Notes: generated from the sequence alone by a model not told the origin. A stretch of 6,995 nt of DNA from Flavobacteriales bacterium (GCA_016763135.1 JAESUI010000173.1:1-6995); one strand, 5' to 3'; shown: positions 1-6,174, counted from the stretch's first letter. Numbers and translations: made by a program.

Positions 1-2
1 AT

Positions 3-554
3 GTGCTAAAACACACCAAAGGAAATACGGTTTCTAATTTATCATCTACTAGAGCATTGAGAGATGTTACCGAGAAACATGGAGGAGAATATTTCGCTTC
101 TGCAGTTGGAGAGGTGAATGTCGTAAATATGATGAAAGAGAAAAAGGCGGTCATTGGTGGAGAGGGAAATGGAGGAGTTATTTACCCTGCATCGCATTAT
201 GGAAGAGATTCTTTAGTTGGGATTGCGTTGTTTTTATCGCATTTTGCAACTTCAGGAATTGATTCTTGTGTTGAGCTAAGAGCAACTTATCCTAATTATT
301 ATATTTCAAAAAATAAGATACAATTAACACCAGAAATTGATGTGGATGATATATTATTGAAGATGAAAGAAAAGTATAGTAATGAAGATGTGAACGATAT
401 TGATGGGGTTAAAATTAATTTTGCTGAAGAGTGGGTTCATTTAAGGAAATCGAATACAGAACCAATTATTAGAATTTATTCGGAAAGTAAAACAATGGAA
501 ACGGCTGATGCATTAGCGAATAAGGTTATTAGTGAGATAAAAGAGTTAATCTAA
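3..554 (+). CDS. glmM: Phosphoglucosamine mutase (GlmM-type), C-terminal part, cut at the left edge
   Basis: This is the C-terminal 183 codons of an alpha-D-phosphohexomutase; family proteins have about 460 residues, so most of domains I-III lies outside the window, including the catalytic serine. The reading frame is open to the left edge, so the GTG at its first codon is not a real start. The visible fragment carries the sugar-binding loop GGEGNGG (fragment residues 52-58), a Bacteroidota-style variant of the usual GGExSGH. It also carries the domain IV phosphate-binding loop RKSNTEP (148-154), followed by the typical IIRIYSES stretch. GlmM converts glucosamine-6-phosphate to glucosamine-1-phosphate in the cytoplasm, on the way to UDP-GlcNAc for peptidoglycan. 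Bacteroidota homologues are usually annotated GlmM, but phosphomannomutase/phosphoglucomutase activity cannot be excluded from this fragment. The gap to the next gene is 88 nt and shows no clear terminator. Confidence 0.88.
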   Translation: MLKHTKGNTVSNLSSTRALRDVTEKHGGEYFASAVGEVNVVNMMKEKKAVIGGEGNGGVIYPASHYGRDSLVGIALFLSHFATSGIDSCVELRATYPNYYISKNKIQLTPEIDVDDILLKMKEKYSNEDVNDIDGVKINFAEEWVHLRKSNTEPIIRIYSESKTMETADALANKVISEIKELI

Positions 555-612
555 TTATTTAGGAATCCTTTAATAGTGTTACTTAGAAGGTGAAATTTAA
601 AGAAAATTTTTA

Positions 613-620
613 TTCTTTTG
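613..620 (+). promoter_or_regulatory. Possible -7 promoter element of the cysteine desulfurase gene
   Basis: TTCTTTTG differs at one fixed position from the Bacteroidota -7 consensus TAnnTTTG and lies 22 nt before the ATG at 643. No convincing TTG -33 element is found at the right distance. The call is weak, and the gene could instead be transcribed from glmM. Confidence 0.25.
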
Positions 621-642
621 CATTTTTAAAACAAGATTGAAC

Positions 643-1782
643 ATGAAAGTTTATTTAGATAATGCGGCTACAACAGCAATGGATCAAGAAGTAATTGATG
701 CAATTATTCCTATTATGCAAAATAATTTTGGGAACCCATCATCTGTTCACTCGTTTGGACGAAGCAGTAGAGCAATTATAGAAAAAGCAAGAAAGAAAGT
801 GGCAGGATTTATTAATGCAGCTCCAGGAGAAATTGTTTTTACAGGAGGAGGAACAGAAGCTGATAATTTAGCATTAAGAGGTGCGGTTGATGATTTGGGA
901 GTGAACCATATTATCACATCAAAAATAGAACACCATGCAGTTATAGATACCGCAGAATTAGTCGGAAAAAAACACAATATTAAAGTAAGTTTTGTTTCGT
1001 TTGATGAAAAAGGATATGTTGATATTGCTAGTTTAGAAAGATTATTAGCAGAAAATAAAGACAAGAAAACATTGGTTTCGCTAATGCACGGAAACAATGA
1101 GATTAGTAATAGGTTACCCTTAAAAAGAGTGGCAGATATCTGTAAATCTTATGGAGCTTATTTTCATTCTGATACGGTGCAAACAATGTGTCATTATAAA
1201 TTTGATGTACGCAAGTTAGGAATTGATTTCCTTACGTGTTCAGCTCATAAGTTTCACGGACCAAAAGGGGTAGGATTTCTATATATTAATGAAAACATAC
1301 AAATTAAACCTATTATTACTGGAGGTGCACAGGAGAGAAACGTTAGAGCCGGAACAGAAAACATTATTGGGATTGTGGGATTGACCAAAGCAATGGAAGT
1401 TGCCCATCGTGATATGGAAGCACATCAAAAACATATACAAGGATTAAAAACCTATATGATTGAGCAATTGGAGTCAATTATTCCAACCATTCAATTTAAT
1501 GGTGATCCCAAAGGAGATAGTTTATACACCGTTTTAAATGTTCAATTCCCTAATACAGATATGGATGAAATGTTGCTCTATAATTTTGATATTGAAGGAA
1601 TTGCTGTTTCTGGAGGAAGTGCTTGTTCATCGGGAAGTAATGTAGGTTCACATGTGTTAAAAAATATTGGTGTAGATATGGAAAAACCTTCTTTAAGGTT
1701 TTCATTTAGTAAGTACAATACTAAAGAGGAAATAGATTATACCTTAAAAATAATTCAAGATCTTTTTGCCGTTAAAGTATAA
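643..1782 (+). CDS. Cysteine desulfurase, group I IscS/NifS-like, PLP-dependent
   Basis: The 379-residue product is a fold-type I aminotransferase-like enzyme that takes sulfur from L-cysteine, giving alanine and an enzyme persulfide that feeds Fe-S clusters and thiolated tRNA or cofactors. The N-terminus has the family signature YLDNAATT. By comparison with E. coli IscS (H104, D180, Q183, K206, C328), the active-site residues are H97 in EHHAVID, D177 and Q180 in HSDTVQ, the PLP-binding K203 in SAHKFHGPKG, and the catalytic C328 in SGGSACSSGS. The short cysteine loop of that type is group I (IscS/NifS) rather than SufS. I chose ATG 643 because MKVYLDNAATT fits family N-termini; an in-frame TTG at 637 is two codons earlier and less likely. 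No iscU, iscA or suf gene is adjacent. The next gene follows after 8 nt, so co-transcription is likely. Minor oddities are HGNNEIS where relatives often have VNNEIG, and TMCHY where a glycine is usual at the Cys position. Confidence 0.92.
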   Translation: MKVYLDNAATTAMDQEVIDAIIPIMQNNFGNPSSVHSFGRSSRAIIEKARKKVAGFINAAPGEIVFTGGGTEADNLALRGAVDDLGVNHIITSKIEHHAVIDTAELVGKKHNIKVSFVSFDEKGYVDIASLERLLAENKDKKTLVSLMHGNNEISNRLPLKRVADICKSYGAYFHSDTVQTMCHYKFDVRKLGIDFLTCSAHKFHGPKGVGFLYINENIQIKPIITGGAQERNVRAGTENIIGIVGLTKAMEVAHRDMEAHQKHIQGLKTYMIEQLESIIPTIQFNGDPKGDSLYTVLNVQFPNTDMDEMLLYNFDIEGIAVSGGSACSSGSNVGSHVLKNIGVDMEKPSLRFSFSKYNTKEEIDYTLKIIQDLFAVKV

Positions 1783-1790
1783 ACTGCTTT

Positions 1791-2552
1791 ATGAAAATTA
1801 CTTTTTTAGGAACCGGAACATCACAAGGCGTACCAGTTATTGCATGCGATTGTAAGGTATGTTTATCGGAAAATGAAAAAGATAAACGACTCAGAACTTC
1901 TATTTTAATAGAAGATAAAGGAAAAGTAATTGTAATTGATACTGGTCCAGATTTCAGACAACAAATGTTAAGAGAAAATGTACAGCAATTAGATGCTGTT
2001 GTTTTTACTCATGAACATAAAGATCATATTGCAGGATTAGACGATGTACGGGCTTATAATTTTAAGCAAAAAATGGATATGGATATCTATGCAACACCTG
2101 AAACACAAACAGCTTTAATTAGAGAATTTCATTATGCGTTTGCAGATTTTAAATATCCAGGTGTTCCTAATTTAAAGTTGCACACTATTGATGATGCTAT
2201 TTTTAATGTTGGAGAGGTTGAATTACAACCAATAAATGTTTGGCACTATAAAATGCCTGTTAAAGCTTTTAGAGTAAATAACTTTACATACATTACTGAT
2301 GCGAATAGGATAGAGGAGGAGGAATTGGAGAAAATTAAAGGTTCTGAAATAATTGTAATTAATGCATTAAGAAAAACCGAACATATTTCTCATTTCAAAC
2401 TATCTGAAGCAATAGAGTTATTAGAAAAATTGAAACCTAAAAAAGCTTACTTAACACACATTAGCCATTACCTAGGAAAGCATGATGAGGTGCAAAAAGA
2501 GCTACCCGATTTTATTCAAATAGCTCATGATGGTTTAGTCCTTGATATTTAA
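1791..2552 (+). CDS. PhnP-like metallo-beta-lactamase-fold phosphodiesterase
   Basis: The 253-residue cytoplasmic protein has the MBL fold and resembles PhnP, the phosphoribosyl cyclic phosphodiesterase of phosphonate breakdown. The N-terminus FLGTGTSQGVP is followed by a C-x-C-x-x-C cluster (C19, C21, C24), matching the structural zinc site of PhnP. The metal-binding motif HEHKDH gives H74, H76, D78 and H79. Further ligands are probably H152 (WHYKMPV), D170 (YITDAN) and H223 in LTHISH, with H226 completing the structural zinc site. No other phn gene is visible, so the true substrate is unknown; Bacteroidota carry such proteins outside phosphonate operons. The ATG lies 8 nt after the cysteine desulfurase stop, suggesting one operon. 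The last 104 nt, from the LTHISH motif to the stop, are repeated at 3469-3571 as a decayed copy, so this 3' end may have been replaced by an insertion. Confidence 0.85.
   Translation: MKITFLGTGTSQGVPVIACDCKVCLSENEKDKRLRTSILIEDKGKVIVIDTGPDFRQQMLRENVQQLDAVVFTHEHKDHIAGLDDVRAYNFKQKMDMDIYATPETQTALIREFHYAFADFKYPGVPNLKLHTIDDAIFNVGEVELQPINVWHYKMPVKAFRVNNFTYITDANRIEEEELEKIKGSEIIVINALRKTEHISHFKLSEAIELLEKLKPKKAYLTHISHYLGKHDEVQKELPDFIQIAHDGLVLDI
2449..2464 (+). repeat. Direct repeat, left copy (possible attachment core)
   Basis: ACTTAACACACATTAG is identical to 3469-3484, at a distance of 1020 bp. It lies inside the phosphodiesterase gene and encodes LTHIS of the metal-site motif. Upstream of it the two loci share no similarity. 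Downstream the similarity drops to about 82% and continues to the stop codon. That is the layout expected of an attL/attR core, but it is also compatible with a partial duplication. Confidence 0.7.
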
Positions 2553-2557
2553 AGAAC

Positions 2558-2578
2558 CTTAATTTTTAAGATTTTTTT
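2558..2578 (+). terminator. Weak terminator-like hairpin between convergent genes
   Basis: CTTAA and TTAAG pair around a TTT loop at 2558-2570, followed by a T-run at 2572-2578. The stem is short and AT-rich. It could end transcription of the desulfurase-phosphodiesterase pair, and it overlaps the stop codon of the convergent XRE gene at 2566-2568. The stem is probably too weak to be efficient alone. Confidence 0.3.
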
Positions 2579-2928
2579 GATGTGAAGGATTTTAAATTTT
2601 TTAAGATTATGGCATTTGTTTGCTGTTGTTTTTCTAAAAGAATAATTAGAGTTTTTAGTTGGGAGCTTATTTCTAAACTTGTTTTTGTGTCATAAGTGAT
2701 ACCATCTTCGCTAAAAATGTCAACATCATCATTTTCTAGACTATAAAAATCAAGATCTAATATAGAGCAAACCTCTTTTATTAAATTGTAATCGGTTTTG
2801 GTAATACCCCTTTCAAACCTAGAGTAAGTGGGAATTGAAACATTGAGTTTTTTTGCAATATCTTTTTGTTTCAATTCTTTTAATATTCTGGCTTTTTTTA
2901 TTTTTTTTAATAAACTTTCGTTTGACAT
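2566..2928 (-). CDS. XRE-family helix-turn-helix transcriptional regulator
   Basis: The product from ATG 2928 has 120 residues. A Cro/C1-type HTH domain fills about residues 5-62: KARILKELKQKDIAKKLNVS has the usual first two helices, with the QKDIAKKLNV turn, and SIPTYSRFERG is the recognition helix. The C-terminal half has an acidic stretch (LENDDVDIF) and ends in a predicted amphipathic or coiled-coil helix (about 85-115), probably for dimerisation. Upstream in-frame starts exist at ATG 2946 and GTG 2964, but the shorter start matches the normal distance to the HTH. The gene is convergent with the phosphodiesterase gene and divergent from the unknown ORF at 3098. It lies inside the AT-rich cassette bounded by the duplicated phosphodiesterase tail. 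It may control its own promoter and that of the divergent ORF through the repeats at 3011-3062. Its target is not known. Confidence 0.8.
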   Translation of the reverse strand: MSNESLLKKIKKARILKELKQKDIAKKLNVSIPTYSRFERGITKTDYNLIKEVCSILDLDFYSLENDDVDIFSEDGITYDTKTSLEISSQLKTLIILLEKQQQTNAIILKNLKSFTSKKS

Positions 2929-2959
2929 TTTATATGATATTTCCATTAGTTTACATATA

Positions 2960-2973
2960 AACACCTATGTGTT
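2960..2973. repeat. Small inverted repeat upstream of the XRE gene
   Basis: AACAC and GTGTT are separated by CTAT. The site lies 32-45 nt upstream of the preferred XRE start and might be an operator in its leader. The right half together with its flank (2968-2975, TGTGTTAA) is also an inverted copy of TTAACACA, present in both 16-nt direct repeats. The arms are short and chance is a reasonable explanation. Confidence 0.25.
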
Positions 2974-3010
2974 AATGCTTAAAAAAGCCTTTGTTCAATA
3001 AAAAATATAA

Positions 3011-3035
3011 ATTTTCATTTGCATTAAATGAAAAT
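3011..3035. promoter_or_regulatory. Perfect 10-bp inverted repeat, candidate operator between divergent genes
   Basis: ATTTTCATTT at 3011-3020 is the exact reverse complement of AAATGAAAAT at 3026-3035, with a 5-nt spacer (GCATT). It lies in the 169-nt gap between the leftward XRE gene (start 2928) and the rightward ORF (start 3098). XRE repressors usually bind dyad sites of this size, so autoregulation and control of the divergent ORF is a reasonable inference. The region is very AT-rich, which lowers confidence somewhat. Confidence 0.5.
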
Positions 3036-3062
3036 AGATTACATTTATTGAAAATAAATTAC
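3029..3062 (+). repeat. Tandem direct repeat TGAAAATA(g/a)ATTAC, period 20
   Basis: The 14-nt unit at 3029-3042 recurs at 3049-3062 with one mismatch. The starts are 20 bp apart, about two helical turns. The first unit overlaps the right arm of the inverted repeat at 3011-3035, so three TGAAAAT half-sites occur in about 50 bp: one inverted and two direct. This suggests cooperative binding of a regulator. Confidence 0.5.
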
Positions 3063-3097
3063 CAAACCTTTCTACTAATGTACAAATATAATTAATT

Positions 3098-3466
3098 ATG
3101 ACCCCATTTATTATTCGGTTAGAAAAACAAGACCTAGACAATCTTGTTACCATGTTAATAACATCTGATAGTTTGACGAATATGAAAAGTGATTTTTTTT
3201 CAGATGATGAACTGATAAATTTTACAAAAAATTTAATGCAACAAAATGCAGATTTACTTAAACTACTAAAAAAGATAGATTTTTCAGCATCAACAGACAA
3301 ATTAGTAGTGCAACAAGTGAGTATCCATCAAAAGTGTAAAGTCTATCAAGAACAATTAAAAAAAACATTAATTCATTGTACTGTACACAATAGCAATTCT
3401 AAAAATTCAATAGATAGTATAGAATTGCTAGGTTGTAATAATTGCTCTTTAAAAACTGTTGATTAA
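3098..3466 (+). CDS. Hypothetical protein of 122 residues in the XRE cassette
   Basis: I do not recognise this protein. It starts at ATG 3098, has no signal peptide or membrane segment, and looks mostly helical: an N-terminal TPFIIRLEKQDLDNL, then a long helix-prone stretch (about residues 40-95) rich in Leu, Lys and Gln. The C-terminal tail has four cysteines (C81, C94, C113, C116) and ends in LGCNNCSLKTVD, including a C-x-x-C pair that might bind metal. The codon pattern resembles the neighbours, but the stretch is poorer in G+C (12 of 60 bases at 3181-3240). It is divergent from the XRE gene across a repeat-containing control region, and its stop lies 2 nt before the decayed phosphodiesterase copy. 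The reverse-strand reading of the same stretch looks like a shadow. A toxin, an anti-phage protein or a small regulator partner are all possible, and none is supported by a motif. Confidence 0.55.
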   Translation: MTPFIIRLEKQDLDNLVTMLITSDSLTNMKSDFFSDDELINFTKNLMQQNADLLKLLKKIDFSASTDKLVVQQVSIHQKCKVYQEQLKKTLIHCTVHNSNSKNSIDSIELLGCNNCSLKTVD

Positions 3467-3468
3467 TA

Positions 3469-3484
3469 ACTTAACACACATTAG
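3469..3484 (+). repeat. Direct repeat, right copy (possible attachment core)
   Basis: This is identical to 2449-2464. It forms the first 16 nt of the decayed phosphodiesterase tail and lies just after the stop of the hypothetical ORF at 3466. It marks the sharp left end of the similarity between the two tails. Confidence 0.7.
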
Positions 3485-3517
3485 TCATTATTTAGGAAAA
3501 CACAATGAGGTGCATAA

Positions 3518-3545
3518 GAGCTACCTGATTTTATTCAGATAGCTC
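3518..3545. terminator. Hairpin downstream of clpB and of the hypothetical ORF
   Basis: GAGCTA-c-CTGA and TCAG-a-TAGCTC can pair around a TTTTAT loop, giving ten pairs and one C/A mismatch. No T-run follows on either strand, so intrinsic termination is doubtful, although it may protect the 3' end of the clpB mRNA. The equivalent stretch in the intact gene (2498-2526) pairs less well. Confidence 0.3.
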
Positions 3546-3567
3546 ATGATGGATTATCTATTGATTG

Positions 3568-6174
3568 TTAAACTACTTTTTCGGTTTGATTTCTAAACAC
3601 AAATTCACCATTTGCTTCATCTAATAAAATGTTAGAATCTGCTTTAACTGTTCCTTCTAAAATTTCTTTAGAAAGTTCGTTCAATACTTTCTTCTGAAGC
3701 ACTCTTTTAACTGGTCTAGCTCCAAATTGAGGGTCGTAACCCAATTCAGCAATTTTATCTACGGCTTTAGCAGTAAATTCTAGTTTGATGTCATTCTTCG
3801 TTAACATTTTAGCAAGAGCTTTTAATTGAAGTTCGACAATTTGGTGAATATCATTTTTCGTTAAAGGAGTAAACATTATTGTCTCGTCAATTCTGTTTAA
3901 CAATTCTGGTCGAATAGTTTTCTTTAACAAACTAAACACTTCTTCTTTCGTTTTTTCAATTATATTATCTCTGTTTTTATCGTTTAAGTTTTCAAAATTT
4001 TCTTGTATAATATGAGAACCTAAGTTGGAAGTCATAATGATAATGGTGTTTTTAAAGTTTACAACTCTACCTTTGTTATCAGTTAACCTTCCATCATCTA
4101 GCACTTGCAATAAGATATTAAAAACGTCAGGATGTGCTTTTTCAATCTCATCTAATAAAATAACTGAATAAGGTTTTCTTCTAACGGCTTCTGTGAGTTG
4201 CCCACCTTCATCATAACCAACATATCCTGGAGGAGCTCCTAATAATCGAGAAACAGAATGCTTTTCCTGATATTCACTCATATCAATTCTAGTCATTGCG
4301 TTTTCATCACTAAACAAAAATTCACTTAATGTTTTGGCTAACTCTGTTTTACCCACCCCAGTAGTTCCTAAAAAGATAAATGAACCAATTGGTCGCTTTT
4401 CATCTTGTAACCCTGCTCTGCTTCTTCTTACTGCATCTGCAACAGCTGTTATTGCTTCTTCCTGTCCAACAACCCTTTTGTGTAATTCTTCTTCTAAACG
4501 AAGTAATTTTTCTCGTTCACTTTCTATCATCTTTGTTACAGGGATTCCCGTCCATTTAGAAACAACATCAGCAATCTCCTCTACGGTAACTTCTTCTTTA
4601 ATCATTTTAGAAGTTGCTTGAATTTCTGCTAAATCAGCTTTGAAATTTTCTAATTGTTCTTCAGCCTCTTTAGTTTTTCCATAACGGATCTCAGCAACCT
4701 TACCAAAATCTCCAGCGCGTTCAGCTTGTTCAGCTTCGTATTTTAAATTCTCTAACTTTTCTTTTGCTTTCTGAATGCCTTCAACAACATCCTTTTCAGC
4801 TTGCCATTTGGCACTTAAACTGTTTTTTTCTTCGTTGAGGTTAGCTAGGTCTTCTTTTATTTTAGAAAGTTTCTTTGTATCCTTTTCTCTCTTAATAGCT
4901 TCGCGCTCAATTTCTAGCTGCATTATTTTACGTTCAACCTCATCTAGCACCTCTGGTTTAGAGTTAATTTCCATACGTAATTTAGCAGCAGCCTCATCAA
5001 TTAAATCAATGGCCTTGTCTGGTAAAAAACGGTCAGAGATATATCGTTGAGAAAGTTCAACAGCTGCAATAATAGCAGAATCTTTAATCTGTACTTTATG
5101 GTGATTCTCGTACTTTTCTTTAATTCCTCTTAAAATGGAAATAGCATCTTCGGTAGTTGGTTCATCAATTATTACTTTCTGAAAACGTCTTTCTAAGGCC
5201 TTGTCTTTTTCAAAGAATTTTTGATATTCATTCAAGGTCGTTGCACCAATTGCTTTTAATTCACCTCTTGCTAAAGCTGGTTTTAAAATGTTAGCAGCAT
5301 CCATTGCACCATCTCCACCTCCAGCACCAACTAAGGTGTGTATTTCATCAATAAACAATACAATATCTCCTTCAGCATCTGTCACCTCTTTTACTACAGC
5401 TTTTAACCGCTCTTCAAACTCTCCTTTGTATTTTGCTCCAGCAATTAAAGAACCCATATCTAAAGAGAAAATTATTTTATCTTTTAAGTTTTCAGGAACA
5501 TCTCCTGCAATAATTCGATGAGCTAATCCTTCAGCAATTGCTGTTTTACCTACACCTGGTTCACCAATTAAAATAGGATTGTTTTTTGTTCTCCGTGATA
5601 AGATTTGTAATACTCTACGTATTTCCTCGTCTCTACCAATTACAGGATCCAATTTATTTGCTGCTGCTAACTCGTTTAAATTTTTAGCATATTTCTTCAA
5701 TGCGTTGTATTGCTCTTCTTGACTTTGTGAAGTTACATTACTGCCTTTTCTCAATTCTTGGATGGCAGCTTTCATATCTTTCTCTTTTACACCATTATCT
5801 TTCATTAACTGAGAAATGGTATCTCCTGTACTCAGTAAGCCAAGTAAAAGATGTTCGATAGAAACATACTCATCTTTAAACTCTTTTAAAAGAGAGGATG
5901 CTTTTTGTAAAGCTTTATTTGCATTTTGAGATAAGTATTGATCTCCACCAGTAACTTTAGGATAGGATTCTACAATTTTATCTAATGCTTGTTTAAATAT
6001 ATTAAGGTTAACGCCTAATTTTTGTAAGATAAATGAAGTTACATTTTCGTCAACTTCCAATATGCCTTTTAATATATGCCCAGTCTCAATAGACTGTTGC
6101 TGCATTCCAGTAGCTATTTGTTGTGCTTTCTGAACTGCTTCTTGCGATTTGATTGTGAAATTATTTAAGTTCAT
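3568..6174 (-). CDS. clpB: ATP-dependent chaperone ClpB (Hsp104-type disaggregase)
   Basis: The 868-residue length fits full-length ClpB. Domains in order: an N domain with two Clp-N repeats (about 1-145); AAA+ module 1 with Walker A GEPGVGKT (204-211), pore loop GAKYKGEFEER (Y249), Walker B LFIDEIH (D276, E277) and arginine fingers in ALERRF (R329, R330); a coiled-coil middle domain (about 405-525) ending near the GDFGKVAEIRYGK stretch; and AAA+ module 2 with Walker A GTTGVGKT (603-610), pore loop GYVG (Y651), Walker B LLDEIE (D675, E676), sensor 1 in MTSNLG and sensor 2 GARPVKR (818-824). The middle domain separates it from ClpA and ClpX, and no ClpP-binding loop is seen. The hexamer threads aggregated proteins through its pore in the cytoplasm, together with DnaK/DnaJ/GrpE. 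All catalytic residues are intact. The start at ATG 6174 gives the usual MNLNNFTIKSQEAV. No clear heat-shock or TAnnTTTG promoter was found upstream. Confidence 0.97.
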   Translation of the reverse strand: MNLNNFTIKSQEAVQKAQQIATGMQQQSIETGHILKGILEVDENVTSFILQKLGVNLNIFKQALDKIVESYPKVTGGDQYLSQNANKALQKASSLLKEFKDEYVSIEHLLLGLLSTGDTISQLMKDNGVKEKDMKAAIQELRKGSNVTSQSQEEQYNALKKYAKNLNELAAANKLDPVIGRDEEIRRVLQILSRRTKNNPILIGEPGVGKTAIAEGLAHRIIAGDVPENLKDKIIFSLDMGSLIAGAKYKGEFEERLKAVVKEVTDAEGDIVLFIDEIHTLVGAGGGDGAMDAANILKPALARGELKAIGATTLNEYQKFFEKDKALERRFQKVIIDEPTTEDAISILRGIKEKYENHHKVQIKDSAIIAAVELSQRYISDRFLPDKAIDLIDEAAAKLRMEINSKPEVLDEVERKIMQLEIEREAIKREKDTKKLSKIKEDLANLNEEKNSLSAKWQAEKDVVEGIQKAKEKLENLKYEAEQAERAGDFGKVAEIRYGKTKEAEEQLENFKADLAEIQATSKMIKEEVTVEEIADVVSKWTGIPVTKMIESEREKLLRLEEELHKRVVGQEEAITAVADAVRRSRAGLQDEKRPIGSFIFLGTTGVGKTELAKTLSEFLFSDENAMTRIDMSEYQEKHSVSRLLGAPPGYVGYDEGGQLTEAVRRKPYSVILLDEIEKAHPDVFNILLQVLDDGRLTDNKGRVVNFKNTIIIMTSNLGSHIIQENFENLNDKNRDNIIEKTKEEVFSLLKKTIRPELLNRIDETIMFTPLTKNDIHQIVELQLKALAKMLTKNDIKLEFTAKAVDKIAELGYDPQFGARPVKRVLQKKVLNELSKEILEGTVKADSNILLDEANGEFVFRNQTEKVV

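Larger units (their letters stand above)
3469..3571 (+). pseudogene. Decayed copy of the phosphodiesterase 3' end
   Basis: The stretch aligns with 2449-2552 at about 84% identity (16 mismatches and one gap by hand count). It first reads LTHISHYLGKHNEV. One lost A near 3515 then shifts the frame, and restoring it gives ELPDFIQIAHDGLSIDC and a TAA at 3569-3571. Most codon differences up to that tail are synonymous (S, Y, L, K, H, P, Q, G); the last few codons differ more. There is no start codon or upstream part, so it cannot make protein as it stands. Its TAA overlaps the reverse-strand stop codon of clpB (3568-3570) in a shared TTAA. It therefore probably marks the original end of the phosphodiesterase gene, convergent with clpB, before the XRE cassette was inserted. 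Confidence 0.85.

Noticed and set aside
637..642. TTG start for the cysteine desulfurase
   Set aside because: ATG 643 gives MKVYLDNAATT, which matches family N-termini; the two extra codons have no support.
747..1097. Reverse-strand ORF inside the cysteine desulfurase gene
   Set aside because: It lies wholly within a confident gene and shows no domain. The similar reading frames inside clpB and the prohibitin gene were rejected for the same reason.
2929..2964. Longer N-terminus of the XRE protein from ATG 2946 or GTG 2964
   Set aside because: It would add 6-12 residues before an already normal XRE N-terminus and run across the small inverted repeat. ATG 2928 fits better.
2995..3300. Reverse-strand ORF across the XRE/ORF gap
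   Set aside because: It overlaps the operator-like repeats and the better rightward ORF. Its Ser/Phe/Ile-rich product looks like a shadow of AT-rich DNA.
2449..3571. Insertion sequence or transposon
   Set aside because: There is no transposase, and no terminal inverted repeats or short target duplication were seen at the edges. The repeats are gene-end copies.
4345..4368. Thr instead of Pro in the second ClpB Walker A (GTTGVGKT)
   Set aside because: As I recall, this is normal in Bacteroidota ClpB proteins, and the catalytic Lys and Thr are intact.
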